Of a stretch of 64,000 nucleotides of DNA, positions 56,513 through 64,000 are shown in pieces. Location of the stretch: assembly GCA_004322045.1 (NCBI GenBank), contig SCRN01000032.1, forward strand, positions 1 to 64,000, written 5' to 3'. A program made the position numbers and the translations under genes. The notes below the pieces were generated by a model. The model saw only the letters and a program-made list of their open reading frames with translations. It ran no database searches and was not told where the DNA came from. Within the stretch, counting starts at the first letter, position 1; each line of letters opens with the position of its first letter. Origin of the DNA: Paraburkholderia sp. (lineage in GTDB: Bacteria > Pseudomonadota > Gammaproteobacteria > Burkholderiales > Burkholderiaceae).

Positions 56513-57139
56513 ATGACACCCACGCGTCGCGAGTTTGAACGAATCACCACAGGCACGCTGCAGCACTACAACACGAATGCGGAGGATTTCCGAGAAGGCA
56601 CGCGCGACCACGACGTCTCGCAGAACATCGGTGCGCTACTACGTCATATCGTCGCCGAGCCGCCATTTGCCATCCTCGATTTTGGCTGCGGGCCAGGGCG
56701 GGATCTTAAGGCCTTTACCTCGCTTGGGCATCGCGCGGTGGGCCTCGACGGCGCCGAACGCTTTGTCGCGATGGCGCGAGAGGCGACCGGGTGCGAGGTA
56801 TGGCAGCAGGATTTCCTACACCTCGATTTGCCGGCCGCCCGCTTCGACGGCGTTTTCGCCAATGCCTCGCTGTTCCATGTCCCGAGTCAGGATTTACCGC
56901 GCGTGCTGCGGCAATTGCATTCGACGCTCAAGCCCGGCGGCGTGCTGTTCAGCTCCAATCCACGCGGCGCGAATCAGGAAGGTTGGCACCACGGCCGGTA
57001 CGGCGCATATCACGATCTCGAAGCATGGCGCCGATACATGACCGACGCGGGATTCGTCGAACTCGAGCATTATTACCGGCCCGCGGGCTTGCCTCGCGAG
57101 CAGCAACCATGGCTTGCCAGCGTGTGGCGCAAGCCATGA
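56513..57139 (+). CDS. class I SAM-dependent methyltransferase
   Basis: A 208-residue methyltransferase. Motif I is ILDFGCGPGRDLKAF, followed by the acidic GLDGAERFVAMAR, FDGVFANASLFHVP and LKPGGVLFSSNPRG segments, typical of the Methyltransf_11/25 group. Start at 56513 is judged by the usual family N-terminus (TTGTLQHYNTNAEDF). Its stop overlaps the start of the next gene (ATGA). Substrate unknown. Confidence 0.87.
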   Translation: MTPTRREFERITTGTLQHYNTNAEDFREGTRDHDVSQNIGALLRHIVAEPPFAILDFGCGPGRDLKAFTSLGHRAVGLDGAERFVAMAREATGCEVWQQDFLHLDLPAARFDGVFANASLFHVPSQDLPRVLRQLHSTLKPGGVLFSSNPRGANQEGWHHGRYGAYHDLEAWRRYMTDAGFVELEHYYRPAGLPREQQPWLASVWRKP

Positions 57140-57540
57140 ACGCGACTAGTTTCGCTTTTCTTGGGGCGCTGGCTTGCATCAGCTTGGCCCCGTCAACTCG
57201 AGGCGCCACGCTCTCCGCTCCCGCGATCTTGCTTCGAATTTCAGCGCTCCCCACCAGCACGCAACCGATAACCGTCGTATCCGGCACGTCCGGGCGAAAC
57301 TGTGGCCTCACAGACGGCAACGCAACGTTAGACCTCTCACGTCAATGCGACGGCCGTCGAACCTGCAATTATGTCCTCCCCTTCGCCGCACCCGACGCCA
57401 AGGACACTTGCCGCCGCGATTTCCATGCGCAATGGCGATGCGGCGATACTGAATTTCACATGGCAACCCTGAGCGCGGGCGCGCGAGCCGGCGACGTGTT
57501 GGTTATCAGTTGCGAGAAAGAGAACGGCCCAGGTAAATGA
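57136..57540 (+). CDS. secreted hypothetical protein with lectin-like cysteine pattern
   Basis: A 134-residue protein with a signal peptide and six cysteines in the mature region (NCGLTDGN, RQCDGRRTCNYVLP, DTCRRDFHAQWRC, ISCEK). The spacing CDGRRTCNY with a later C-x-DF-x-W-x-C recalls the SUEL/galactose-binding lectin domain. That is a resemblance by eye only. It overlaps the methyltransferase stop (ATGA) and is thus co-translated with it. Confidence 0.66.
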   Translation: MNATSFAFLGALACISLAPSTRGATLSAPAILLRISALPTSTQPITVVSGTSGRNCGLTDGNATLDLSRQCDGRRTCNYVLPFAAPDAKDTCRRDFHAQWRCGDTEFHMATLSAGARAGDVLVISCEKENGPGK

Positions 57541-57875
57541 TGCGCGGGTATCGAGCCAACCGAAGGAATGGTGCGTCTCGCATCTGGCAGCACTGATTGA
57601 CGGAGCGAACACTCAAACGCAAAGCTAAACATCGCCGATTTTCTTTCGTTTTTCTTTCATTGAACAGCACACGCCGCCGCTGCGACCGATATTGACGAAG
57701 GATTGGCGAGATCGCGCCGCCATTCTCCTGAGCATGCGAGGCGGTCATCGGCCATCATTGACCGATGTCCAGATCCAGACAATCGAGGGTAGGCGCACAA
57801 GGTGGGACGCGACGCCGATTCGCGTCGTCAGCAGCGGCTCTCGAGTCGGCAACACAACCGCACAGGGGTCCGCCA
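57541..57875. other. 335-base gap before the acyltransferase gene
   Basis: T-rich patch near 57640-57660 that may hold a promoter; nothing else recognised. Confidence 0.3.
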
Positions 57876-59018
57876 ATGAATCAAGACAACAATGTTGGGC
57901 AAATCGATCAGCTGACGGGACTGCGCGCTTTCCTGGCATTGTGGGTCGTCACACGCCACCTGTTTTATCCATTCGAGAACGGTGCTTTCATCGATTTCGG
58001 TACCCGGTTCGCCGCGTTCGATCACGGCTACCTCGGCGTCGACGGCTTTTTCATCCTGAGCGGTTTTATCCTCGCTTACAACTACGCCAACGGCAGGCCG
58101 CTCGACTATCGGGCTTTTATCGGCGCACGGTTCGCGCGCATCTATCCGATCCACTTCGTGACGTTGCTGGGCGCTATCGGCCTCGTGTTCATCAAGCAGT
58201 TCGTGTTCCACAAGCACCTCATCGGCACTGCGCAAAACACTTATCCGGCGCTCGCGGCCAACGTCGTTTTGCTCAATGCCTGGTCATTCAAATTCGTGAC
58301 CGGTTGGAACGACGTCGCCTGGTCGGTTAGCGCGGAATGGTTCGCCTATGTCTTCTTCCCGCTCTTCGTAGCACTGGCGCCCGCACGTAACCGACGCGTT
58401 GCCGCAGTGCTGCTGCTCGTGCCGGCCAGCGCGCTAGCAATACTCGAGTGGCGCTCGTCCACCGCATTGTCGTTGCCCGGAGGGCTCGCGCGATTGATCC
58501 CCGAGTTCTATGCCGGCGTCTTGCTGTTTCGGCTGCGCCGCAGCGCCGGATTCGCTTCGCTGCCGCGCGTACTGGGTCTCGCGGCAATCGGCGTGATCGC
58601 GCTCGGCATCGCCGTGCAGCGCGATACGTTGGCCGTTGTCGGCTTGGGCCTGTTGATCTTCGCGCTGTCATCCGACGCCGATCTAGTCGCGCCCTTGCTC
58701 GCCTCTCGCCCAATCGTTTACTTGGGCGAGATTTCCTACTGCCTATACATGGTGCAACGCTTTCCGATGGAGGGCCTATCGCTCGCGCGCAAGGCAAGCG
58801 CCGCGCTTGCAGGCTCGCCGCTCATCCAACTGATCGTGTTGCTCGCGACGTTGCTCGTGGTGAGCCACTGGACGCATCGTCTCATCGAATTGCCAGGCAG
58901 GAAGTGGCTGCGGCGCGTGCTCTCGGCGCAGCAGGCCCAGCCGCGGGCGGTGGCGACGCACGCCCCGCAGAGCGCAGAAGGCTTCGTGCGCGAGCGAGGG
59001 GAAGGCGCTGCTAGTTGA
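57876..59018 (+). CDS. acyltransferase 3 family membrane protein (OafA-like)
   Basis: A 380-residue integral membrane O-acyltransferase. The N-terminal GLRAFLALWVVTRHLFYPF holds the conserved Arg and His, followed by GYLGVDGFFILSGFILAYNY. About ten hydrophobic helices are visible. Start at 57876 behind AGGGGTCC. It would acetylate or acylate a surface glycan or lipid; the acceptor is not predictable. Confidence 0.88.
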   Translation: MNQDNNVGQIDQLTGLRAFLALWVVTRHLFYPFENGAFIDFGTRFAAFDHGYLGVDGFFILSGFILAYNYANGRPLDYRAFIGARFARIYPIHFVTLLGAIGLVFIKQFVFHKHLIGTAQNTYPALAANVVLLNAWSFKFVTGWNDVAWSVSAEWFAYVFFPLFVALAPARNRRVAAVLLLVPASALAILEWRSSTALSLPGGLARLIPEFYAGVLLFRLRRSAGFASLPRVLGLAAIGVIALGIAVQRDTLAVVGLGLLIFALSSDADLVAPLLASRPIVYLGEISYCLYMVQRFPMEGLSLARKASAALAGSPLIQLIVLLATLLVVSHWTHRLIELPGRKWLRRVLSAQQAQPRAVATHAPQSAEGFVRERGEGAAS

Positions 59019-59131
59019 TTTCGAATTCGATCTTCTCGAGTCCAATCCTTCAGGCCACCTCCGCAGCCCGCACGCTCCCGTGCATTTCTCATCGGCTTTC
59101 TTGCGAACGTTCTTGACCGCGTCGGCCGGCA

Positions 59132-61219
59132 TCACTCCACCGCGTCCGCGGGCGAGGCCGGCACGGTGAACTGAAACACCGCACCGCGAGGCACGTTCGG
59201 GCCTGCCCACAATCGCCCCCCGTGCATCTCCACGATCGATCGACAAATCGCCAACCCCATGCCCATCCCGCCGGCCTTCGATGTAAAGAACGGCTCGAAC
59301 AATCGCTCGGCGTCGTCCGCCGCCACGCCGGGTCCCGAATCGGACACCGACACGAGCACGCCGCCCGACTCGTGTCGCCGCGTACCGATCGTCATCGCTC
59401 GCGGCTCGCCGTCCACGGCGCTCATCGCTTCCACGGCGTTCATGAGCAGGTTGAGCACCACCTGCTGCAGTGCGACGCGATCGCCTCCGACGAGCGGCAA
59501 TTCCTGCGCAAGCGCCAGCCGAACGCCGATGCCGTTCCTCACGAATTCGCTGCGCATGAGCGCGACCACCTCGTCGATCGCGGCATTGATGCGCAGCATC
59601 TCCATCGACGGCGGCGCCTTCTTGACGAGGCCGTGAATCCGATTCATCACTTCGCTCGCGCGCTTCATATCTTTGTTGATGCGCTCGAACGCTTGGCGAA
59701 CCTCCTCCAGATTGGGCGGCTGCGCACGCAGCCACAGCAGCCCGGCCTGGGCATTGGTCGCACTCGCCGCAATCGGCTGCTTGATTTCGTGACTGATGGA
59801 AGCCGTAAGCTGACCCATCGTCATGACGCGGTTCGCGTGAGCCAGGGCCATCTGCACTTCCCGGTAGCGCCGCTCGTTCTCGCGCAATTCGGCTTCCGCG
59901 CGCTTGTCTTCCGTGATGTCGCGCGAGATGCCGAGCAGAAACTGCGGCTCGCCGCGCGCGTCGACGATCGGAATCTTCATCGTATGCACCACGCGCGCTC
60001 CGCGACGCGTGAGCACCTGCTCCTCGGCCATGTCGACCATCTGCCGCGACCGCAACACGTCCCGATCCTTCATGGCAAAAAGATCCGCCTCCCGCGCCGG
60101 AAACAAATCGTGGACGGACTTGCCGAGAAGCTCTTCGCGCCGGTAGCCGAGCAGTTGCTCGCCCGCCTTGTTGAAGCGCACGAAGCGCAGCGTCGCCGCA
60201 TCCTTGACGAAGATCATGTCCGGAATGTTCTCGATGATGCTGTTTAGGAAGTGCTCGCTCGCACGGACAGCCTCTTCGGCGTGCTGTCGTTCGATGATCT
60301 CGGTCGTTTGCCCCTCCAGCGCCCTGCTGAGCTCCGCCGTGCGCTGCGCAACGCGCGCCTCGAGTTCGGCGTTCAGCACTTTGAGCGCGTCCTCGGCTTG
60401 CTTGCGCTGATGCCGGTCTTCGAGAAACTGCTCGACCGCGCGGGCCATGTCTGCGATTTCGTCACGGCCGTGCACCGGCACGCCGGCTCGCGCGTCCCCG
60501 AAGTGGCCGTGCCGCAAGGCGCGACTCACCTGACCCAGCCGCCCCATCACGCGTCGACCGAGGAAGATGCGAGCGATCAGCCAAGCGAGAAGCAGGCTCA
60601 CCGCCACCTCGCCGGCAACCCATGCACGCGTGCGATCGGCGCTACGAGCCAGGTGCTGGACCGCTTCGCGGTATTCGCGCGTGAAGCGATCCGACCGCTC
60701 GTGCGCCACCATTGCAAGGGCATCGGCCTGGCTATGCAAATCCTCGTTTAAGCGAGGCATCGGCGCGGCGGACGCGCGCGCGCCCGCGTCCGCCAATGCC
60801 CGTTCGCGTATCTGCGCCTCGACGTTGATCGTGTTGCGAAAGCGCTGGCTCGAGCGATGCAGCGCGAGCGTATCGACGCCTACGTCCTTTCGTGTGGGGG
60901 AAGCCGATGCGAGCCGGTCGACCAGGCGGTCGAACGACGCCAGGTGTTCGATCACGTGTCGTTGCGTATCGCGCACGGCGTCGACCGTGGAGTCGGTTGA
61001 CAACTGCAATGCCATACGTTCGATCGTGAGCGTCTGCTGCGCCAGATCCTGTGCATCCTGCAGGCGCGCGAGCCGATCTTCGGCCAACTGACGCAGCGCG
61101 TGGGACGAGCCGGTCAGCGAGTAAAGCGTCGTTGCGCCCGCGGCTACCACAAGGGCCGCGAGGCATGACACGACCAGCGTGAATTGCGCGGTCAACGACT
61201 GAGGAAGCTGAAGTTTCAC
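59132..61219 (-). CDS. PAS-domain sensor histidine kinase
   Basis: A 695-residue membrane kinase. TM1 spans about residues 12-34, a helical periplasmic sensor follows, TM2 is at 202-221, then HAMP, a coiled coil (270-320), a PAS domain (about 320-445), HisKA with the phospho-acceptor His477 in TASISHEIKQP, and HATPase with NLLMNAVEAMS and GMGMGLAICRS. It starts with GTG at 61219, overlapping the stop of the periplasmic binding protein (GTGA). A FixJ-type regulator is divergent, so the two probably pair. Confidence 0.88.
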   Translation of the reverse strand: MKLQLPQSLTAQFTLVVSCLAALVVAAGATTLYSLTGSSHALRQLAEDRLARLQDAQDLAQQTLTIERMALQLSTDSTVDAVRDTQRHVIEHLASFDRLVDRLASASPTRKDVGVDTLALHRSSQRFRNTINVEAQIRERALADAGARASAAPMPRLNEDLHSQADALAMVAHERSDRFTREYREAVQHLARSADRTRAWVAGEVAVSLLLAWLIARIFLGRRVMGRLGQVSRALRHGHFGDARAGVPVHGRDEIADMARAVEQFLEDRHQRKQAEDALKVLNAELEARVAQRTAELSRALEGQTTEIIERQHAEEAVRASEHFLNSIIENIPDMIFVKDAATLRFVRFNKAGEQLLGYRREELLGKSVHDLFPAREADLFAMKDRDVLRSRQMVDMAEEQVLTRRGARVVHTMKIPIVDARGEPQFLLGISRDITEDKRAEAELRENERRYREVQMALAHANRVMTMGQLTASISHEIKQPIAASATNAQAGLLWLRAQPPNLEEVRQAFERINKDMKRASEVMNRIHGLVKKAPPSMEMLRINAAIDEVVALMRSEFVRNGIGVRLALAQELPLVGGDRVALQQVVLNLLMNAVEAMSAVDGEPRAMTIGTRRHESGGVLVSVSDSGPGVAADDAERLFEPFFTSKAGGMGMGLAICRSIVEMHGGRLWAGPNVPRGAVFQFTVPASPADAVE

Positions 61220-62358
61220 GGGCGTTGCCAGATATGGCGATAAATGTCGCGATAACCGTTGGAGGGATCGTAAATCAGGCGCTCGCCGCCGTCCTCGCGA
61301 ACGTTTTTCGCCGTCACGAGATGCACCGGAAACACGTAGCCTGTCACGCCGTCCCCGGCGACGAGCCGGTTCATCTCGTCGATCAACTGCCAGCCGTGCA
61401 GGTTGAGCGGTTCGGCTACCGTGCCCGTTTGAAAGGTGCCGCTTCCAATACGCAGAAAAGCGGATTCGCTGCCGTCGCCGGCGGACAGCATGGCCATGGC
61501 GCCGTTCGGGATCCCGGCTTCGGTGAGCACCGGCACGGCGTAGTCGAAGTAGATGTCGTTGATCGCCAGCGCATACGTCCAACGCTTGCCGTATTGCGCG
61601 AGCAGCGAGCGCGTCACGCCGGGCATCAACGCCTCACATTGGGAAATGGCCACGTCACGGATACCGAGCAACTTACACCCCTCGCACACGCGCAAGACGG
61701 CGGCCATTTCATTGGCCTTGTCCTGCGCGACCTGGAAATTGGAATCGGTGAAGATGACCACGCCCGCGTGCCCGTCCGATTGAACGATCGCCGCCAGTGC
61801 GGTCACCCGTGCGACTTCGAGCGGATCGGTCGACACGTTCATTGCCACGGGGGTGCCCGGCACCGGCCCAGCCTTCGCGGCGACGTGCCAGCCGACGATC
61901 GGAACGCCGCGCCGGGCGAAGGGGTGAAGCCCCGGCAATAGCGCGCGGGCGTCGCCGCCGACGAGGATCAGGCCGTCGGGGCGGCTTGCCAGCGCATTCG
62001 ACAGCATCTTGAATCGCAGTTCCTGCGCGCCGCCGGCGTCGAAAATCTTGACGCTCCAGCCGATGACTTTCGCCGCCTGCACCACGCCGTCGACCACACC
62101 TAGGATGCCACCGTTGCGCAGGTCCTCCGCAACGACCGCGATGTGTTTGCCGGGCTGCGCCCGCGGCCCGGTGCGCGGACCGCTCCAAGGCGCGGCCGGT
62201 TGGGCCGCGGCGTCGACGATGCGTTTGGCGTGCTCGAGATAGGCGCGCCCCGACACGGCCGACGGCTTCTGCGCCGAAGCCGCGGAGCCGCCCTGCACGG
62301 CCGCGCACAGGGCGATGAACGCGCATGCCCATATCCGTGACGAAAACCGGCCCTTCAT
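61216..62358 (-). CDS. periplasmic sugar-binding-type protein linked to a sensor kinase
   Basis: A 380-residue secreted substrate-binding protein of the periplasmic-binding-protein type I fold. Signal peptide ends near ASAQ. Segments IAVVAEDLRNGGILGVVDGV and RPDGLILVGGDARALLPGL resemble the RbsB group. No ABC permease or ATPase gene is adjacent. Its stop overlaps the histidine kinase start, so it more likely presents a ligand to the kinase than serves transport (inference). Confidence 0.84.
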   Translation of the reverse strand: MKGRFSSRIWACAFIALCAAVQGGSAASAQKPSAVSGRAYLEHAKRIVDAAAQPAAPWSGPRTGPRAQPGKHIAVVAEDLRNGGILGVVDGVVQAAKVIGWSVKIFDAGGAQELRFKMLSNALASRPDGLILVGGDARALLPGLHPFARRGVPIVGWHVAAKAGPVPGTPVAMNVSTDPLEVARVTALAAIVQSDGHAGVVIFTDSNFQVAQDKANEMAAVLRVCEGCKLLGIRDVAISQCEALMPGVTRSLLAQYGKRWTYALAINDIYFDYAVPVLTEAGIPNGAMAMLSAGDGSESAFLRIGSGTFQTGTVAEPLNLHGWQLIDEMNRLVAGDGVTGYVFPVHLVTAKNVREDGGERLIYDPSNGYRDIYRHIWQRP

Positions 62359-62634
62359 GCGATCCCCAGCTACCCCATCGGAGTCGATCGACTACGATCG
62401 GACGACGCGTCCAAACGCCGTCGGCGGATTACCCCGCCGCTAAATACTAATCCAGCGGCCGCGCCGAAAGTCACCGCTTCCGCACATTTCTTGGGCGTAA
62501 AATGGCCTGCAGCGTAGGCTCGTCTACAGCGCAAACATCAGACGAAAACATCGGCCGCGATGCGACTCGACGCAGCGCCGCCCTGAGCGAGCGCCGCCGT
62601 CGCGAGCCACGATCCCACTCGCAAGGGGCGTGCG

Positions 62635-63333
62635 ATGAACTTGGGTACCGATCCGACGCCGGCCGGCAGCGCGGCGGGCAATGCGCTATCGGTCGTCTAT
62701 ATCCTCGACGATGACGAAGCGATGCGACTGGCGCTCAGCAGCCTGTTTCGCTCCGTTGGCTTGCGCGTGGAGACGTTCGATTCGTCGCAGGCGTTTCTAG
62801 CCTTCCCCAAATTCGATGCGCCGAGTTGCCTCGTACTCGACGTGAGGTTGCGCGGCGAAAGTGGTCTCGCGTTTCAGGACGAACTGGCGAAAAGCGCGCT
62901 GCGCATGCCGATCGTCTTCATGACAGGGCATGGCGACATCGCCATGACGGTGAAAGCGATGAAGGCTGGCGCGATCGACTTCCTACCCAAGCCGTTTCGC
63001 GATCAGGACATGCTCGATGCGGTGTCGAATGCGCTGACGCGAGACGGCGAGCGTCTTGCGGCCGAACGGTCGACCGCTTCGATGCGCGCCGCCTACGAAT
63101 CGCTGACGCCGCGTGAGCGGGAAGTCATGGAATTCGTGGTGGCCGGCATGCTGAACAAGCAGATCGCCTCGGCGCTCAGCCTCAGCGAGATCACCGTGAA
63201 GATTCACCGCGGCCAGCTCATGAGGAAGATGGGCGCCCGTTCGCTGGCCGAACTCGTCAGAATGGCGGAGGCGCTGCACGTCAAGCCGCGGCAACTCAAA
63301 CCGAACGTCACGGCAGGCTCAGTGCAACGTTGA
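62635..63333 (+). CDS. FixJ/LuxR-family response regulator
   Basis: A 232-residue DNA-binding regulator. Receiver: YILDDDEAMRLAL, phospho-acceptor in CLVLDVRLRGESG, and DFLPKPFRDQDM. C-terminal LuxR helix-turn-helix: LTPREREVMEFVVAGMLNKQIASALSLSEITVK. Start at 62635 after AAGGGG. Divergent from the binding-protein/kinase pair by 276 bases. Its last 26 bases overlap the end of the opposing receiver gene. Confidence 0.92.
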   Translation: MNLGTDPTPAGSAAGNALSVVYILDDDEAMRLALSSLFRSVGLRVETFDSSQAFLAFPKFDAPSCLVLDVRLRGESGLAFQDELAKSALRMPIVFMTGHGDIAMTVKAMKAGAIDFLPKPFRDQDMLDAVSNALTRDGERLAAERSTASMRAAYESLTPREREVMEFVVAGMLNKQIASALSLSEITVKIHRGQLMRKMGARSLAELVRMAEALHVKPRQLKPNVTAGSVQR

Positions 63334-63679
63334 GCCAATGTTCGATCGTCTGCGCGTCGAAGGGCTTCTCGATGACGGCGAGCACACCGTGCTCGCCGAC
63401 TTTGGCGCATAGTGCGGGCGTCGGAAACGCCGTTACGAAAATCGTGGGCGTCGCATACCCGAGTTGAACCAGACGATCGTGCATGGCCGAGCCGGACATG
63501 CCCGACATGCGCTCGTCGGAAATCACGCAGGTCGTATCGCTCAAATGCGCGGAAGCGAGGAATTCTTCGGCCGACGAGAAGAGCTGCGTCGCCCATCCCA
63601 GCGAACGAACGAGGCTCGCGACGGCAAGCCTGACAGCTTCGTCATCGTCGACGATCGAAACGGTGCGGCCGGCACCCAT
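63308..63679 (-). CDS. single-domain response regulator
   Basis: A 123-residue stand-alone receiver domain with SIVDDDEAVRLAV, the phospho-acceptor in CVISDERMSGMSG and a Lys near the end (VIEKPF). No output domain. It may act as a phosphate sink or shuttle for the neighbouring kinase. It is convergent and overlaps the FixJ-type gene by 26 bases. Confidence 0.88.
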   Translation of the reverse strand: MGAGRTVSIVDDDEAVRLAVASLVRSLGWATQLFSSAEEFLASAHLSDTTCVISDERMSGMSGSAMHDRLVQLGYATPTIFVTAFPTPALCAKVGEHGVLAVIEKPFDAQTIEHWLNVALSLP

Positions 63680-63784
63680 ACGGCGCTCCTCGCCGCGCCA
63701 ACGGACGCAGCGTCATCATCAGCTGGACATCTCTGGAACACGCTCTTGGAAGCAGTCTAAGCCGCAGGCGACGGAACGGACATC

Positions 63785-63863
63785 ATACGAAAGTATCGGC
63801 CGGCGACCTATACCAAAGGATGATCGGCTCACCCTTTCGTACAAGTAGAACCACTTGTTCGTA
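63785..63863. promoter_or_regulatory. cluster of TACGAA elements
   Basis: TACGAA occurs three times in 79 bases: within ATAC-GAAA-GTAT (63785-63796), and inverted at 63836-63841 and 63858-63863. An ACAAGT/ACTTGT inverted repeat (63841-63858) lies between the last two. Possibly a binding region for the LuxR-type regulator, acting on the gene at the window end. Confidence 0.33.
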
Positions 63864-63935
63864 GGTTTGTATCTTGCATGCCGCTCCGATATCGTGGAAA
63901 CGTCGCAGTTCAACCGCGACGGACGGAGCCCGACC

Positions 63936-64000
63936 ATGAAAACCGGAAGGCGTCATTCAATCGTCAGCGACGAAACTCGCAGGTGTGTGCCGCGCCAATG
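63936..64000 (+). CDS. start of a truncated ORF at the window end
   Basis: ATG at 63936, with an open frame to the last base (MKTGRRHSIVSDETRR...), 21 complete codons. Preceded by CGGAGCCCGACC. Nothing can be said of the function. The upstream region carries the repeated TACGAA elements. Confidence 0.35.
   Translation, partial: MKTGRRHSIVSDETRRCVPRQ

Overview
This window looks like a chromosomal segment of a methylotrophic and autotrophic Burkholderiaceae bacterium, most likely Paraburkholderia-like. The basis is the high GC content, the family resemblance of nearly every protein, form IC RuBisCO with CbbX, and glutathione-linked formaldehyde oxidation next to a XoxF methanol dehydrogenase. 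No rRNA, tRNA, CRISPR array or insertion sequence was seen.

Layout. (1) 0-8 kb: an efflux and sulfur operon with an RND adaptor, RND pump, DUF2892 membrane protein, TolC-like channel, sulfide:quinone oxidoreductase-like flavoprotein and thioredoxin 2. (2) 8-13.4 kb: a methyltransferase, an OmpR-type two-component system, and a cytochrome b / sulfite-oxidase-like molybdoenzyme pair with a secreted protein. (3) 13.4-16.6 kb: frmR-frmA-gfa-frmB, glutathione-dependent formaldehyde oxidation, behind two tandem FrmR-type operators. (4) 16.5-24.5 kb, minus strand: xoxF, xoxG, xoxJ, an unrecognised secreted protein, cbbR, cbbZ, cbbA and cbbY, all co-directional. (5) 25-29 kb: mtdB, a small cysteine-containing secreted protein and a sigma-54 activator. 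(6) 29-36.2 kb, minus strand: the main Calvin operon cbbL-S-X-F-P-T. (7) 36.5-41.8 kb: pqqA, then a minus-strand amino acid kinase and a cytochrome b561, then pqqBCDE. (8) 41.8-48.7 kb, minus strand: mxaR-S-A-C-K-L and a YVTN beta-propeller protein. (9) 49-64 kb: ordinary or accessory genes, including a PAP2 phosphatase, hydroxypyruvate isomerase, archease-RtcB, an Orn/Lys/Arg decarboxylase, methyltransferase, acyltransferase, and a periplasmic-binding-protein / histidine kinase / response regulator signalling group. A direct repeat of about 125 bp brackets 50.7-56.3 kb.

How it fits together. Periplasmic lanthanide-type XoxF with PQQ oxidises methanol and passes electrons to XoxG. Formaldehyde is oxidised to formate by the Gfa/FrmA/FrmB route, and mtdB plus a possible MfnE-like kinase hint at a second, tetrahydromethanopterin route encoded elsewhere. 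Carbon is then fixed as CO2 by the Calvin cycle. The window therefore holds most of a methanol-to-biomass module. Formate dehydrogenase, mxaF/mxaI, and the rest of the H4MPT genes were not found here.

The most notable points are: mxaRSACKL without mxaFI; a cbb cluster split by the xox operon, with cbbR inside the xox-side gene string; a shared TTGAAYATTCAC element ahead of both cbb arms; dyad and sigma-54-like elements ahead of xoxF, mtdB and mxaR next to an AcoR-like activator gene; and the unrecognised 275-residue secreted protein translationally coupled to xoxJ.
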